Source: an uncultured Clostridia bacterium (lineage in GTDB: Bacteria; Bacillota; DTU014). Taken from it: a stretch of DNA of 49,253 nt. Below are positions 8,443 to 16,733 of the stretch, one piece after another. The stretch spans positions 1-49,253 of the forward strand of contig FIZI01000023.1 in assembly GCA_900016865.1 (NCBI GenBank). The letters are read 5' to 3'. Made by a program: the position numbers and the translations under genes. Under the pieces are notes generated by a model, which searched no databases, was not told the origin of the DNA, and saw only the letters and a list, made by a program, of their open reading frames with translations. The number at the start of each line of letters is the position of its first letter. Positions within the stretch are counted from its first letter, which is position 1.

Positions 8443-9360
8443 TTAGTCCATCGCAAGCACCAGCTGCTCTGCAATCTCTAGAAGGTTCAAAAGGACGTCC
8501 TTTTTGAGTGGATCAATGCTCACGACTGAGGCCCCTATCGCTCGGGCTATGAGCTTCGCACTCGTATCATCAAATTGAGGCTGGACAAACACCACCCGGA
8601 TCTGGTTGGACCTAGCCCGCTCTATGATGCTTGCCAAACCCTTAGCTCCCGGACTCTTGCCTTCGGACTCAATAGACACTTCAACAAGGCCGTACTCCCG
8701 CGCTATGTGGCCGAGCACCGAATGGTATGTGAGAAACTCACGTCCTGCAAACGGCGTGAGCATCTGACGCAATGAATTGTCAACGTCCTCGATCTCCAAG
8801 CACAGCTCCCTTAGGTTCCGCTCATACACCTCCGAGTGTTCCGGGTCATAAGCCGAGAGAGCCCCGGCGACTGCACGCGCCATGCCCTCTAGGTGCGCGG
8901 GTGACAGCCAGACATGAGGGTCCTCGTGACCATGGCCGTCATCTTCGCAGTGATGCCCGCAATCTGCATGCTCTATCAACTCCACCACTGTGACCTGAGC
9001 TCCCGAACCCCGGATCTTGTCCACCATTCGTTCTTCGAACGGCAGTCCCGCACTGAAATAGATGTCAGCACCTATCAAACTAACCACTTGCCTCGGAGTA
9101 GGCTCAAATGTATGAGGATCCTGCCCTGAGACAAGCAACGTGGACACTGACACAAAACCGCCGCCAATTCGCTCAATCAAGTAAGCCAGCGGCGGAATGC
9201 CTACCGATATTTCTATGGTCTCGCGGCTACCCCCAGACGAGGCTTCCCCGGTTGCAGCGCGTGCACCGCCTCCATCCAGGACAAATAAGACACACATGGC
9301 TACGACAACAAGCGCTACAGCCCGAGCCAATCTAGGAACACGAGTCAGCCATTCGCACAT
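8443..9360 (-). CDS. znuA: Zinc ABC transporter substrate-binding protein
   Basis: A 305-residue cluster A-I metal-binding protein (ZnuA/TroA family) that captures metal outside the membrane. It has an N-terminal hydrophobic export segment; there is no obvious lipobox Cys at a canonical LxxC site, so anchoring may be by an uncleaved helix. Metal ligands are seen in DPHTFEPTP (His83), DPHVW (His149), the YHSVLGH segment and an Asp near the C-terminus. Between the first two sites is a His/Cys-rich loop (about 131-145, with GHHC and GHGH) typical of zinc-specific members. The ATG at 9360 was chosen because GGAGG lies 7 nt upstream; longer reading has no SD. It is the first gene of the operon. 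Confidence 0.92.
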   Translation of the reverse strand: MCEWLTRVPRLARAVALVVVAMCVLFVLDGGGARAATGEASSGGSRETIEISVGIPPLAYLIERIGGGFVSVSTLLVSGQDPHTFEPTPRQVVSLIGADIYFSAGLPFEERMVDKIRGSGAQVTVVELIEHADCGHHCEDDGHGHEDPHVWLSPAHLEGMARAVAGALSAYDPEHSEVYERNLRELCLEIEDVDNSLRQMLTPFAGREFLTYHSVLGHIAREYGLVEVSIESEGKSPGAKGLASIIERARSNQIRVVFVQPQFDDTSAKLIARAIGASVVSIDPLKKDVLLNLLEIAEQLVLAMD

Positions 9361-9394
9361 GCCAAACCCTCCGGAATATGCCAATCACATGTTC

Positions 9395-9423
9395 ATGATA
9401 ATACCGCGTATTACCGGAGTCAA
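9395..9423 (-). promoter_or_regulatory. Promoter of the znuA operon with a palindromic operator in its spacer
   Basis: On the minus strand, -35 TTGACT (9418-9423), a 17-bp spacer, and -10 TATCAT (9395-9400), each 5 of 6 to the sigma-A consensus. The palindrome TAATAC-CGC-GTATTA (9399-9413, read on plus) fills most of the spacer and touches the -10. A repressor bound there would block polymerase directly. The natural candidate is the ribbon-helix-helix protein at the end of this operon. The transcription start would be near 9388, about 28 nt before the ATG. Confidence 0.75.
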
Positions 9424-9475
9424 GAACGATTTGTGCCGTGTATCGACAATGTGCGAGTGCCGACCCTACAGCACC

Positions 9476-10363
9476 CTATAGCAGGAGAGCAACACCCACC
9501 AAGCCAATGACGAGTCCGTATGTACGCTTTCTGTTAAGCCTCTCCCCAAAGATCACGATTGCGGATATGGTCGCAAGCAGCAATCCACCGCCGTTTACTA
9601 TAGGAAAGAACACAGAGCTTTCCATCGCTCCAGCCAAGTATAAGTTGATCTGATTGACTACAGCAAAACAAACACCGGTCGCAACTGCTAACAAGAGAGC
9701 GCCGGGCTTCCTTATGGACGAGATAAAGCCGGACGCCTGGCCTCTGCGTTCGTAGATGCGATACACTCCCAGCGAGAGGACTGTTGACACTGCAAAGGCG
9801 ATCACTAAGAACTCGCTCAGCTCATGCCTGTAGGCAGAGCTTTGGTGGATTTTCTGAGCAATGCCAACCATGCCGGTGGCCACGAAACACACCAAACACA
9901 ATGCGAGCCACCTGAGAGAGGATCCCTTTTCGTTAGCCTCCTTGTCGACAGAGAGAATCAAGGACACGAGTATGAGGAATATGCCTACGTACTGACGAAC
10001 ACTTACAGGTTCGCCCCAAAACACCTGCCCGGACATAGCCGGGATGATCATAGAAGACGTGGCGATCACTGTTGTGTAGGACATGGGCCCGATACTCAAT
10101 GCCAAGAGGTTGGATACAGAAGCAATCACTGTGAGCAATCCAAACCCGACTCCAAGCGCAATGGTAAATAGCGAGGGATGGCAAACTCCGCCTGAGATCA
10201 GGATCAGAACGATTGCAGTCACAAGGCTGGATAAGCTGATAAAAGAGTAGTGGTCTGAAGGTCTGGTCGCAACGTTCTTGCTGTACTGGTTTCGCAAAAT
10301 GGCGTAAACTAGACCCAGCAGTAGTGTAATGGCTAACAAGACATAAGCATTCATCTCTTGCAT
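9476..10363 (-). CDS. EamA/DMT-family transporter
   Basis: A 295-residue membrane protein with about ten hydrophobic helices arranged as two EamA-type halves, as in drug/metabolite transporters. The substrate cannot be predicted. The second half shows the common pattern of a helix followed by an FGERL-like turn (IVIFGERLNRKRTYGLVIG). The ATG at 10363 has AAGGAG 8 nt upstream and is preferred over the ATG two codons earlier, which is only 2 nt from the SD. The gene stands alone between the tRNA-Leu terminator and the znu promoter. Confidence 0.85.
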   Translation of the reverse strand: MQEMNAYVLLAITLLLGLVYAILRNQYSKNVATRPSDHYSFISLSSLVTAIVLILISGGVCHPSLFTIALGVGFGLLTVIASVSNLLALSIGPMSYTTVIATSSMIIPAMSGQVFWGEPVSVRQYVGIFLILVSLILSVDKEANEKGSSLRWLALCLVCFVATGMVGIAQKIHQSSAYRHELSEFLVIAFAVSTVLSLGVYRIYERRGQASGFISSIRKPGALLLAVATGVCFAVVNQINLYLAGAMESSVFFPIVNGGGLLLATISAIVIFGERLNRKRTYGLVIGLVGVALLL

Positions 10364-10523
10364 GTTCATATCTCCTTGCAGTTGACACAAATGATGCTAG
10401 AACATTGAGAATCATGCGAATTTCGTGCTGAGTTCAACCTCGCGCATCTGTGGCAGTCCCTCTTGTGCGGTATGCGTTTCAGAGGGCTCGTCAGACCGCC
10501 TCCCCTCTTGCATCATGTGATAC

Positions 10524-10562
10524 AAAAAGGCTGTCACATCGGCTGGAGCCAGTGTGACAGCC
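10524..10562 (-). terminator. Rho-independent terminator of tRNA-Leu
   Basis: On the minus strand a perfect 10-bp stem, GGCTGTCACA-type arm (10553-10562) with its complement (10529-10538), is followed at once by TTTTT (10528-10524). It lies 14 nt beyond the tRNA 3' end. A second small hairpin can form in the loop (CTGG/CCAG). Confidence 0.9.
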
Positions 10563-10575
10563 AGATACTCGATGG

Positions 10576-10663
10576 TGGTGCCGAAGGCGGGAGTCGAACC
10601 CGCACGGGCGCGAGGCCCACAGCGCCCTGAACGCTGCGCGTCTGCCAGTTCCACCACTTCGGC
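10576..10663 (-). tRNA. tRNA-Leu (anticodon CAG)
   Basis: An 88-nt tRNA with encoded CCA. The acceptor stem GCCGAAG pairs with CTTCGGC, with discriminator A. The anticodon stem CAGCG/CGCTG encloses the loop TTCAGGG, giving anticodon CAG. The long variable arm (GGGC...GCCC type) is that of a class II tRNA, and the T-arm contains GGTTCGACTCC. It has its own promoter and terminator and is a single-gene transcription unit reading CUG codons. Confidence 0.95.
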
Positions 10664-10695
10664 ACAACTCAATCTATATTGGAGATGCATGAATT

Positions 10696-10724
10696 ATGAT
10701 AGCAGACAGCTCTGCAAGTGTCAA
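10696..10724 (-). promoter_or_regulatory. Sigma-A promoter of tRNA-Leu
   Basis: -35 TTGACA (10719-10724, perfect), 17-bp spacer, -10 TATCAT (10696-10701). The -35 lies just past the stop of the upstream oxidoreductase gene. Predicted start is near 10689, leaving a leader of about 25 nt to be removed by RNase P. Confidence 0.85.
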
Positions 10725-10737
10725 TAGCAGCTGCTGG

Positions 10738-13374
10738 TTATTCGCTTAAAAACCTGTCTATCTCCTGTGCAGCAGAGTACCCATCCGCAACAGCTCGAGC
10801 CACGCCATCGCCGCCATTGACTATGTCACCGCCTGCGAAAACCCGATCCCGTGACGTCGCATACCCGCTATCTACGGTCTCGACAAGCCCCTCCTTGAAC
10901 TTAACGCCCGGCAAAGCCTGCTGCAGGCTCACTGAAGCCCTCTGGCCAATCGCCTCTATGACAAGGTCAACAGGCAGGAGGTACTCTGTCCCTTCGATCC
11001 CTTCAAAGCTTCGCCTGCCGCTGGAATCCGGATCTCCTAGCTTCGTGCGGATCACTCTGACTCCGACAAGCTCACCCGTAGGGCTAAATGAGTATCCGGC
11101 CGGCTGCTGCAATACGAGAAGGTGAACCCCTGCTTCGAGTGCACGCTGCCTCTCCTCAGGGCAAGCCGGCATCTGAGCGTAGGAACGGCGGTACAAAACA
11201 TAGACGTCGTCAGCACCCAGCTTCGCAGCAGTCACCGCCGCATTCATAGCATAGTTGCCTCCGCCGATGACCGCAACGCTGCCGCTGACAGACGTTATCG
11301 TCCCTTGCTTGACCTTTCGAAGGAACGTAAGCGCGTCCAATACCTGTGGATGCGTCTCGCCGCTAAGTGACGCAGACGCCTGCAACCCTGGGCCAATGAA
11401 CACTGCATCGTGCTTTTTGAGCAGCCAATCGAGGTTTCGATCCGAGTCGGCAGCCACCCCTCTCGCCCACGTCAGCCTATCTGGGCCAACATGTCCAAGG
11501 ATCGACCGGATTTCGCCCACTAGGACCGAACTGCTGAGTCTATCGTCAGAGAAAGCCGCAGCTGCCATATCTCCGGCTGACCCGGAACTGTCGTAGATTG
11601 TCACGCAGTGTCCGAGTTCAAGAAGCCTGATTGCGCAGGCGAGTCCTGCAGGCCCCGCCCCTACGACTGCCACACTGCGGCCTGAGGTCTTCAGAGGAAG
11701 GTCTACTGCTGTCCAACCCTGTTCACTGGCCTTCACACTGACATACCGCTGCAAGGCTTTGATAGGCGCGGAGCTGCAATCCGAGGCTTTCGGCACGCGT
11801 CCGTCCTTGGACCGTGCCTCTGAAGCTCGGACAGTTGCATCTGCCTTAGGCGCTGCAGTCGCCCGCTCCAAAATGTCATATGCAGTGCGGTCTTCGCCTC
11901 TTGCAATGGCCTCCACAAAGGCGGGCACATCTAGACCGGCGGGAGAGCCCTCTTCAGAAGTTGTGGCACTGCGATCACAGTGCTTCTCAGCGAGCTTCCT
12001 GACATATTCAGGATCCTTCAACCGTCCAGCGATATATATCGGGCCATAGATCGCCGAGTCACGCACCATACAACCTGCTCTGCCTCCGTCCCGCATTATC
12101 TGAGAGCACGAAGAGCAAGCAACGCACTGCTCTGAGGGGACCAGTCGGCCAGTCTCAAGAATATCTCTGGCAAAGTGTGGGCAAGCAAGAGCTCCCCTGC
12201 CGACACCTATTATGCTGCAGTAACCCTCTTTCTTTAGGCCGGCAGCAACTTCGGGGATAAAATGCCGCAGCCACGATATGCCTGAGAATACTGTCTTGAC
12301 CTCAGGAACGGCTAAAGAGATCTCCTTGATGATTTCCATGTTTAGCCCTATATTCGCCAAGGGGTGTTCGTTCGGCACAGTCCCACCGGCGATCGGCTTG
12401 TCATAAGGCCGTTCGATATGAGGCTTGTCGTATGGATTGCCGGTAGCGACGTTTATCAGCGTTACCCCTAGATTGCTCAATCTGCGAATCAGTTCGATCG
12501 GCTCAGATAGATCCGGGTCGAGGCTGCCGTCAGCCTTCATCCCAAAGCCGTACGGGTAAGGGGTCGCATCGTAGACCGTGAGCCTGCTGACTACACCTAT
12601 TCCGGGCACCTCGTTCAATATGCGCTGGCAAACCTCATAGAGAAAGCGGATCCTGTTTTCAAAGCTTCCTCCGTATTTACTGTTTTCCCGGGTATATGCG
12701 CCTAACAACTCGTAGACGAGGTATCCGTGACAAGCCTTGACGTCGACAGCGTCAAAGCCTGCGTCCCTCGCCAAGCGAGCCGCCTCTACAAACCTATCTT
12801 GAAGTTCATCGAGTTCTGCATCGGTGATGATTGGATAGTCAGCAGGCAGGTTGTGTGCCGGATCAAGATAAGGCGAACGGTGTGCTATCACAGGCCGCGG
12901 TTTCCCTTCAGGCTTGGAGTACCGGCCCGAGTGCGTAAGCTGGAGCACTGTGAGAGGCCGATGGCCTTCGGATACCTCGCACGCTGCCTTTAGGATCTCC
13001 TCCCTCAGAGCACGGAAAGAGTCAAGAGTCTCCTTTCTAAGCCAGAGCTGACGAGGATTTGCCCGCCCCTCCTCGACCACTGCTGTAGCCTCTACCCATA
13101 TCAGCCCCGCGCCCCCAGCTGCAAACCTGCGGTACCTCCTGAAAGTCAACTCGTCAGGTTCACCCGCGCGCGTGCCGTCAGCGCCTTCCATTGCATGAAT
13201 TCCAAGTGAATTCGGAACACTAAACCAGCCCAGGTCGACCTGTTCCCGGAGGATACTCACATCCTCACTGACCGGCAGATGATATCCCAACTCACGAGCC
13301 TTCTGAACAGCTTCTTGTAGCGTGCGAAAGCGAAATCGCTCGTGCGCCGACGCCGTAGCACCGTGATGCCTCAT
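10738..13374 (-). CDS. Old-Yellow-Enzyme-type NADH:flavin oxidoreductase fused to a GltD-like FAD/NAD module
   Basis: An 878-residue flavoenzyme. Residues about 45-410 are an OYE-like TIM barrel that would bind FMN (HSGR 148-151; KACHGYL about 213-219; YGGSFENR 234-241). A 4Fe-4S site follows at Cys417, 420, 423 and 435, spaced C-x2-C-x2-C-x11-C. Residues about 565-878 are a pyridine-nucleotide-disulfide module with GAGPAG (572-577) for FAD, VIGGGN (702-707) for NAD(P) and FAGGD (847-850). The overall plan matches 2,4-dienoyl-CoA reductase-like enzymes, which reduce activated C=C bonds. Unusually, residues about 480-560 resemble the helical Fe-S domain of GltD (FVEAIARGED, then APIKALQRYV) but retain only Cys533, so its clusters are lost. 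SD AGGAGG lies 7 nt before the ATG. Monocistronic; substrate unknown. Confidence 0.85.
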   Translation of the reverse strand: MRHHGATASAHERFRFRTLQEAVQKARELGYHLPVSEDVSILREQVDLGWFSVPNSLGIHAMEGADGTRAGEPDELTFRRYRRFAAGGAGLIWVEATAVVEEGRANPRQLWLRKETLDSFRALREEILKAACEVSEGHRPLTVLQLTHSGRYSKPEGKPRPVIAHRSPYLDPAHNLPADYPIITDAELDELQDRFVEAARLARDAGFDAVDVKACHGYLVYELLGAYTRENSKYGGSFENRIRFLYEVCQRILNEVPGIGVVSRLTVYDATPYPYGFGMKADGSLDPDLSEPIELIRRLSNLGVTLINVATGNPYDKPHIERPYDKPIAGGTVPNEHPLANIGLNMEIIKEISLAVPEVKTVFSGISWLRHFIPEVAAGLKKEGYCSIIGVGRGALACPHFARDILETGRLVPSEQCVACSSCSQIMRDGGRAGCMVRDSAIYGPIYIAGRLKDPEYVRKLAEKHCDRSATTSEEGSPAGLDVPAFVEAIARGEDRTAYDILERATAAPKADATVRASEARSKDGRVPKASDCSSAPIKALQRYVSVKASEQGWTAVDLPLKTSGRSVAVVGAGPAGLACAIRLLELGHCVTIYDSSGSAGDMAAAAFSDDRLSSSVLVGEIRSILGHVGPDRLTWARGVAADSDRNLDWLLKKHDAVFIGPGLQASASLSGETHPQVLDALTFLRKVKQGTITSVSGSVAVIGGGNYAMNAAVTAAKLGADDVYVLYRRSYAQMPACPEERQRALEAGVHLLVLQQPAGYSFSPTGELVGVRVIRTKLGDPDSSGRRSFEGIEGTEYLLPVDLVIEAIGQRASVSLQQALPGVKFKEGLVETVDSGYATSRDRVFAGGDIVNGGDGVARAVADGYSAAQEIDRFLSE

Positions 13375-13449
13375 TTTTCTGCCTCCTGCACCGAACTAAG
13401 ATCTGAAGCTTGATTCTGGAATTCTTCATTTTACTCGGCAAGTCCTTCA

Positions 13450-13498
13450 GAAACACAAACAAGCTCGCTCGACAAGAGGTCGTACTAATCGAGCGAGC
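13450..13498 (-). terminator. Probable terminator downstream of birA
   Basis: A perfect 10-bp stem GCTCGCTCGA (13463-13472) with TCGAGCGAGC (13489-13498). On the minus strand it is followed by a T-rich run, TTGTTTGTGTTTC (13462-13450). It sits about 90 bp after the birA stop and about 75 bp before the start of the oxidoreductase gene, separating the pantothenate/birA operon from the next transcription unit. The rest of this 214-bp gap shows nothing else convincing. Confidence 0.65.
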
Positions 13499-13588
13499 CG
13501 AAGCGTGAGGTCTGTTCGCCGCTACAGATGACAGTTAAGGCGGATTTCTCCTCGACGCATCACTTATGCTTGCACTGGCTGCGCTATT

Positions 13589-14554
13589 TTATGCTACAAC
13601 ATCCCCCGCATAAATCTTTCTGTATACTCCTTTAGAATCCTCAATTACCAAGGCTCCGCTCAAGTCCAAATCCCTGGCAATGCCCTCGACCATCCCCGAA
13701 GGTGTAGACACGGATACACTCCGTCCAAGGGTGCACGAAAGCGCCTTGGCCTCAGCCAAGATAGGCGCAAAGCCACAGTTCAACCACGTGCGGTAGTATC
13801 TCTCAGTGCTTGCAAGCACCGACGCGAGCAACCTTACCCTCTGCACATGCGCTCCAATCAACTCGTCCAGATTCACTGCTATGGCAGACACATCAGTGCC
13901 GGGATCGCGCACAAACGCATGCACGTTGATCCCTATGCCCACAATGATGTGGTGGATCCTATCGAGCTCACAGCTCATCTCAACGAGTATCCCGCAGAGC
14001 TTCCGGCCATTGACCAATATGTCATTTGGCCACTTTAACCGGGCGTCCACTGAGTAGTCGTCTCTCAATACGCTCGCGACAGACACGGCTGCAACAGTGG
14101 TCAACTGGGGCGCATCGCCTGGTGGAAGGTCGGGCCTCAAGACCAAGGAGAAGTACAGCCCGGTGCCCGGCTGCGACTCCCACGTCCTGCCCAAGCGCCC
14201 TCTGCCTGCGGTCTGCTCATTCGCCACAACCAGGGTGCCGTGAGGAGCCCCCTCACGGGCTATTCGCTTTGCAAACAGGTTCGTTGAGTCGATGCTGTCC
14301 AGGCAATACAGCCCCGAGCCGAGCTCATCGGTGCCAAGGTGGGCTGCGACCTCGTAGTCGCGAAGGCTGTCAGGTGCCGATACGATTCTGTAGCCGCGCC
14401 TCGGAACAGCCTCTATCTCGTATCCGTCCTTGCGCATTCGCTCGATGGCCTTCCAGACGGCATTTCGAGACACGCCCGCCTTCTTGGCCAATCTGCTTCC
14501 CGACACATAGGTGTCCGCTTTGATCAACTCTGACAGGACCAGTGCGGTTGTCAA
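13589..14554 (-). CDS. birA: Bifunctional biotin-protein ligase / biotin operon repressor
   Basis: A 321-residue BirA of the two-function type. The N-terminal winged helix (about 1-60, with [20 protein letters not shown]) binds DNA. The central ligase domain makes biotinyl-AMP and transfers biotin to a carrier lysine: GRGRLGRTW (117-125) is the adenylate-binding loop and KWPNDI (174-179) contains the catalytic Lys. A C-terminal SH3-like domain (about 270-321) is present. It probably biotinylates a carboxylase and represses biotin genes elsewhere. It starts with TTG that overlaps the panD stop by 4 bp (TTGA), so translation is coupled. It is the last gene of the pan operon. Confidence 0.95.
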   Translation of the reverse strand: MTTALVLSELIKADTYVSGSRLAKKAGVSRNAVWKAIERMRKDGYEIEAVPRRGYRIVSAPDSLRDYEVAAHLGTDELGSGLYCLDSIDSTNLFAKRIAREGAPHGTLVVANEQTAGRGRLGRTWESQPGTGLYFSLVLRPDLPPGDAPQLTTVAAVSVASVLRDDYSVDARLKWPNDILVNGRKLCGILVEMSCELDRIHHIIVGIGINVHAFVRDPGTDVSAIAVNLDELIGAHVQRVRLLASVLASTERYYRTWLNCGFAPILAEAKALSCTLGRSVSVSTPSGMVEGIARDLDLSGALVIEDSKGVYRKIYAGDVVA

Positions 14555-14937
14555 GCCTCTATCTCCCCAACCTGTTCGCTCTCCTCAATCCTCACCTGTC
14601 GGTTGTCCGAATCCACAAATACAACCTTGGGCTTGTAGTCTTGCAGTTCCTCATCGGTATACAGCCCGTATGACATGATGATGACGAGGTCACCGGGGTG
14701 TATCAATCTAGCCGCAGCACCGTTTATGCACACCTCTCCGCTGCCCGCCTCACCCGGAATCGCATATGTCTCCAGGCGACTGCCGTTGGTGACATCTACT
14801 ACCTGCACCTTCTCATACGGCAGAATATCGGCTGCGCTCATCAGGCTGGAGTCGAGCGTGATACTACCGACGTAGTTGATGTTCGCGTCGGTGACAGTGG
14901 CACGGTGTATCTTCGATTTGCACATAACCCTGAGCAT
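14551..14937 (-). CDS. panD: Aspartate 1-decarboxylase proenzyme
   Basis: A 128-residue PanD. It converts L-aspartate to beta-alanine, the second half of pantothenate. The chain cleaves itself between Gly24 and Ser25 (seen in YVGSITLD) to create the pyruvoyl cofactor; both residues and the surrounding Lys9, Tyr22 and Thr57-region pattern are intact. The length is normal. The ATG follows the panC stop directly with no gap, and the stop overlaps the birA start, so the gene is tightly coupled within the operon. Cytosolic homotetramer in the family. Confidence 0.96.
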   Translation of the reverse strand: MLRVMCKSKIHRATVTDANINYVGSITLDSSLMSAADILPYEKVQVVDVTNGSRLETYAIPGEAGSGEVCINGAAARLIHPGDLVIIMSYGLYTDEELQDYKPKVVFVDSDNRQVRIEESEQVGEIEA

Positions 14938-15786
14938 CTACTCGACCTCCACTTTGATGTTGTCTATCAAACGAGTGTGGCCAAATCTGACTGCCACTGC
15001 GATCAGCACTTGCCCCTCGATCCTCTCCAGTGGGTTCAGTGTGTCCGCGTCTACTATCTCTAGATAGTCTATATCCGCACCTTCGGACGCCTGTATGATG
15101 TCCGACATGCGTTCGCGTATATTCTGCACGTTTCGCTCGCCCTGGTCAATCATCTCCTTGGCTGCAACCAGGGACCTGTACAGCGAACGAGCAGATTGAC
15201 GCTGTTCTGGTGTCAAGTAGGTGTTTCGCGAACTCATAGCCAAGCCGTCAGGTTCACGGACTGTAGGGACTTCGACAACTTCCACATCGATGTTGAGATC
15301 CCGTACCATCCTCTTGATCACAGCAAGCTGCTGGGCGTCCTTCTGACCGAAATAGGCTTTGTCTGCCCCGACGATGTTAAAGAGCTTGGTGACAACAGTC
15401 GCAACGCCGTCAAAGTGCCCGGGCCTACTCCTGCCGCACAGGCCTTCTGTCAACTTGGAGACAGTGACCCTGGTGCTTGCATCCTTGTGGTACATCTCCG
15501 AGACTTCGGGTGCGAATACAAAATCGACATTCTCGGCCTTGCACTGTGCCAAGTCCCTGTCAAGATCTCTTGGATAGCGGTCATAGTCCTCATTTGGGCC
15601 GAACTGAGTGGGATTGACAAAGATGCTGACCACCGTCACATCGCACTCAGCCACTGACCGGCGCACCAGAGCGAGATGCCCTTCGTGAAGATAGCCCATA
15701 GTCGGGACTAGCCCTATCGTCTTGCCCTGACGCTTTAGCGGCTTTAGCGCCTGCCTGAGCTCCTCTATGCGCCTAATCAGTTGCAT
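14938..15786 (-). CDS. panC: Pantothenate synthetase
   Basis: A 282-residue PanC. It joins pantoate to beta-alanine using ATP through a pantoyl-adenylate. The nucleotide-binding HxGH motif is visible in [11 protein letters not shown] (about 29-39), the GQKDAQQ segment lies near 150 and the second motif appears as MSSRN (about 186-190). Length and domain order are those of the family, and both substrates are made by its operon neighbours (panB/panG for pantoate, panD for beta-alanine). It overlaps the end of panB by 14 bp. Confidence 0.96.
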   Translation of the reverse strand: MQLIRRIEELRQALKPLKRQGKTIGLVPTMGYLHEGHLALVRRSVAECDVTVVSIFVNPTQFGPNEDYDRYPRDLDRDLAQCKAENVDFVFAPEVSEMYHKDASTRVTVSKLTEGLCGRSRPGHFDGVATVVTKLFNIVGADKAYFGQKDAQQLAVIKRMVRDLNIDVEVVEVPTVREPDGLAMSSRNTYLTPEQRQSARSLYRSLVAAKEMIDQGERNVQNIRERMSDIIQASEGADIDYLEIVDADTLNPLERIEGQVLIAVAVRFGHTRLIDNIKVEVE

Positions 15787-16657
15787 TTATCTCCTGCACC
15801 GCCTTTTCTACCTCAGCCAGTACTTCAGGGTCCATTGAGTACGAGTGCTCGCTGGCAGGAAATGCGCGCGACTTGACATCGCTTATGTATGCCTCAAACG
15901 CTTCTCGCATGATGCCCGCCAGCTGCACGTATTGCTTGACAAACTTGGGCTTAAACCGCTCGAACATGCCAAGCATATCGTGAGCCACGAGCACCTGCCC
16001 GTCACAACTCGACCCAGCTCCTATACCTATGGTCGGAATGGTCAGTTTCCTGCTGACAAGTGCGGCGAGTTCTGCAGGTATCTTCTCCAGCACTATAGAG
16101 AAACATCCGATGTCCTGAAGGAGAAGCGCGTCCTCAATGAGCTGCTTGGCAGAAGCAACGGTCTTTGCCTGCAGTCCGTATCCTCCGAACATATGGAACG
16201 ACTGCGGGGTCAAACCCAGGTGGCCCATTACTGGTATGCCCGCCTCTATGATCGCTTCGATCTGGTCAGCGAAGCTCTCTCCTCCTTCGAGTTTTACAGC
16301 ATCCGCTCCTCCCTCTTGAACGAGCCTTCCTGCATTCTCAACGGCACTCTGAACAGATGATTGATAAGACATGAACGGCATGTCTGCAACTAGCAATGCT
16401 CTCTTGACACCACGCCTAACAGCCTGCGTATGATGAACCATTATATCCATAGTTGCGCTCAACGTGTTCTCGAAGCCCAACTCGACCATTGCTACAGAAT
16501 CGCCTACCAGGATCCCGTCAATTCCGGCCTGATCAAGGTAGTAAGCCATTGGATAGTCATATGCAGTGAGCATTGCTATCGGCTTGTTCTCCGCCTTCAT
16601 CTCAATAAAGGTATTGGCAGTTATCCGCTTTACCGGAGCAGTTGTTTCAGTAGACAC
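15773..16657 (-). CDS. panB: 3-methyl-2-oxobutanoate hydroxymethyltransferase
   Basis: A 294-residue PanB. It transfers a hydroxymethyl group from 5,10-methylene-tetrahydrofolate to 2-oxoisovalerate to give ketopantoate, the first committed step to pantothenate and CoA. The TIM barrel has the Mg-binding acidic residues in ILVGDSVAM and [12 protein letters not shown], and the conserved GHLGLTPQ segment. The GTG start has GAGGAGG about 10 nt upstream. The next gene downstream, panC, overlaps it. The folate-linked enzyme FolD, which makes the same C1 donor, is encoded 17 kb away in this window. Confidence 0.96.
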   Translation of the reverse strand: MSTETTAPVKRITANTFIEMKAENKPIAMLTAYDYPMAYYLDQAGIDGILVGDSVAMVELGFENTLSATMDIMVHHTQAVRRGVKRALLVADMPFMSYQSSVQSAVENAGRLVQEGGADAVKLEGGESFADQIEAIIEAGIPVMGHLGLTPQSFHMFGGYGLQAKTVASAKQLIEDALLLQDIGCFSIVLEKIPAELAALVSRKLTIPTIGIGAGSSCDGQVLVAHDMLGMFERFKPKFVKQYVQLAGIMREAFEAYISDVKSRAFPASEHSYSMDPEVLAEVEKAVQEINATD

Positions 16658-16733
16658 TTAGAACTCGCCTCCTCAATTGCCTCGGGACAGTAGTCTTGCA
16701 CTTGTTGACCCTCTCTCCCAAAGCCATATATTC

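Noticed and set aside
10412-10690. 92-residue frame on the minus strand across tRNA-Leu
   Set aside because: It runs through the tRNA gene and its terminator, so it cannot be a real CDS.
13480-13500. Stretch GTACTAATCGAGCGAG resembling the 3' end of 23S rRNA
   Set aside because: Match is only about 14 nt, within a palindrome explained better as a terminator; nothing else of rRNA is nearby.
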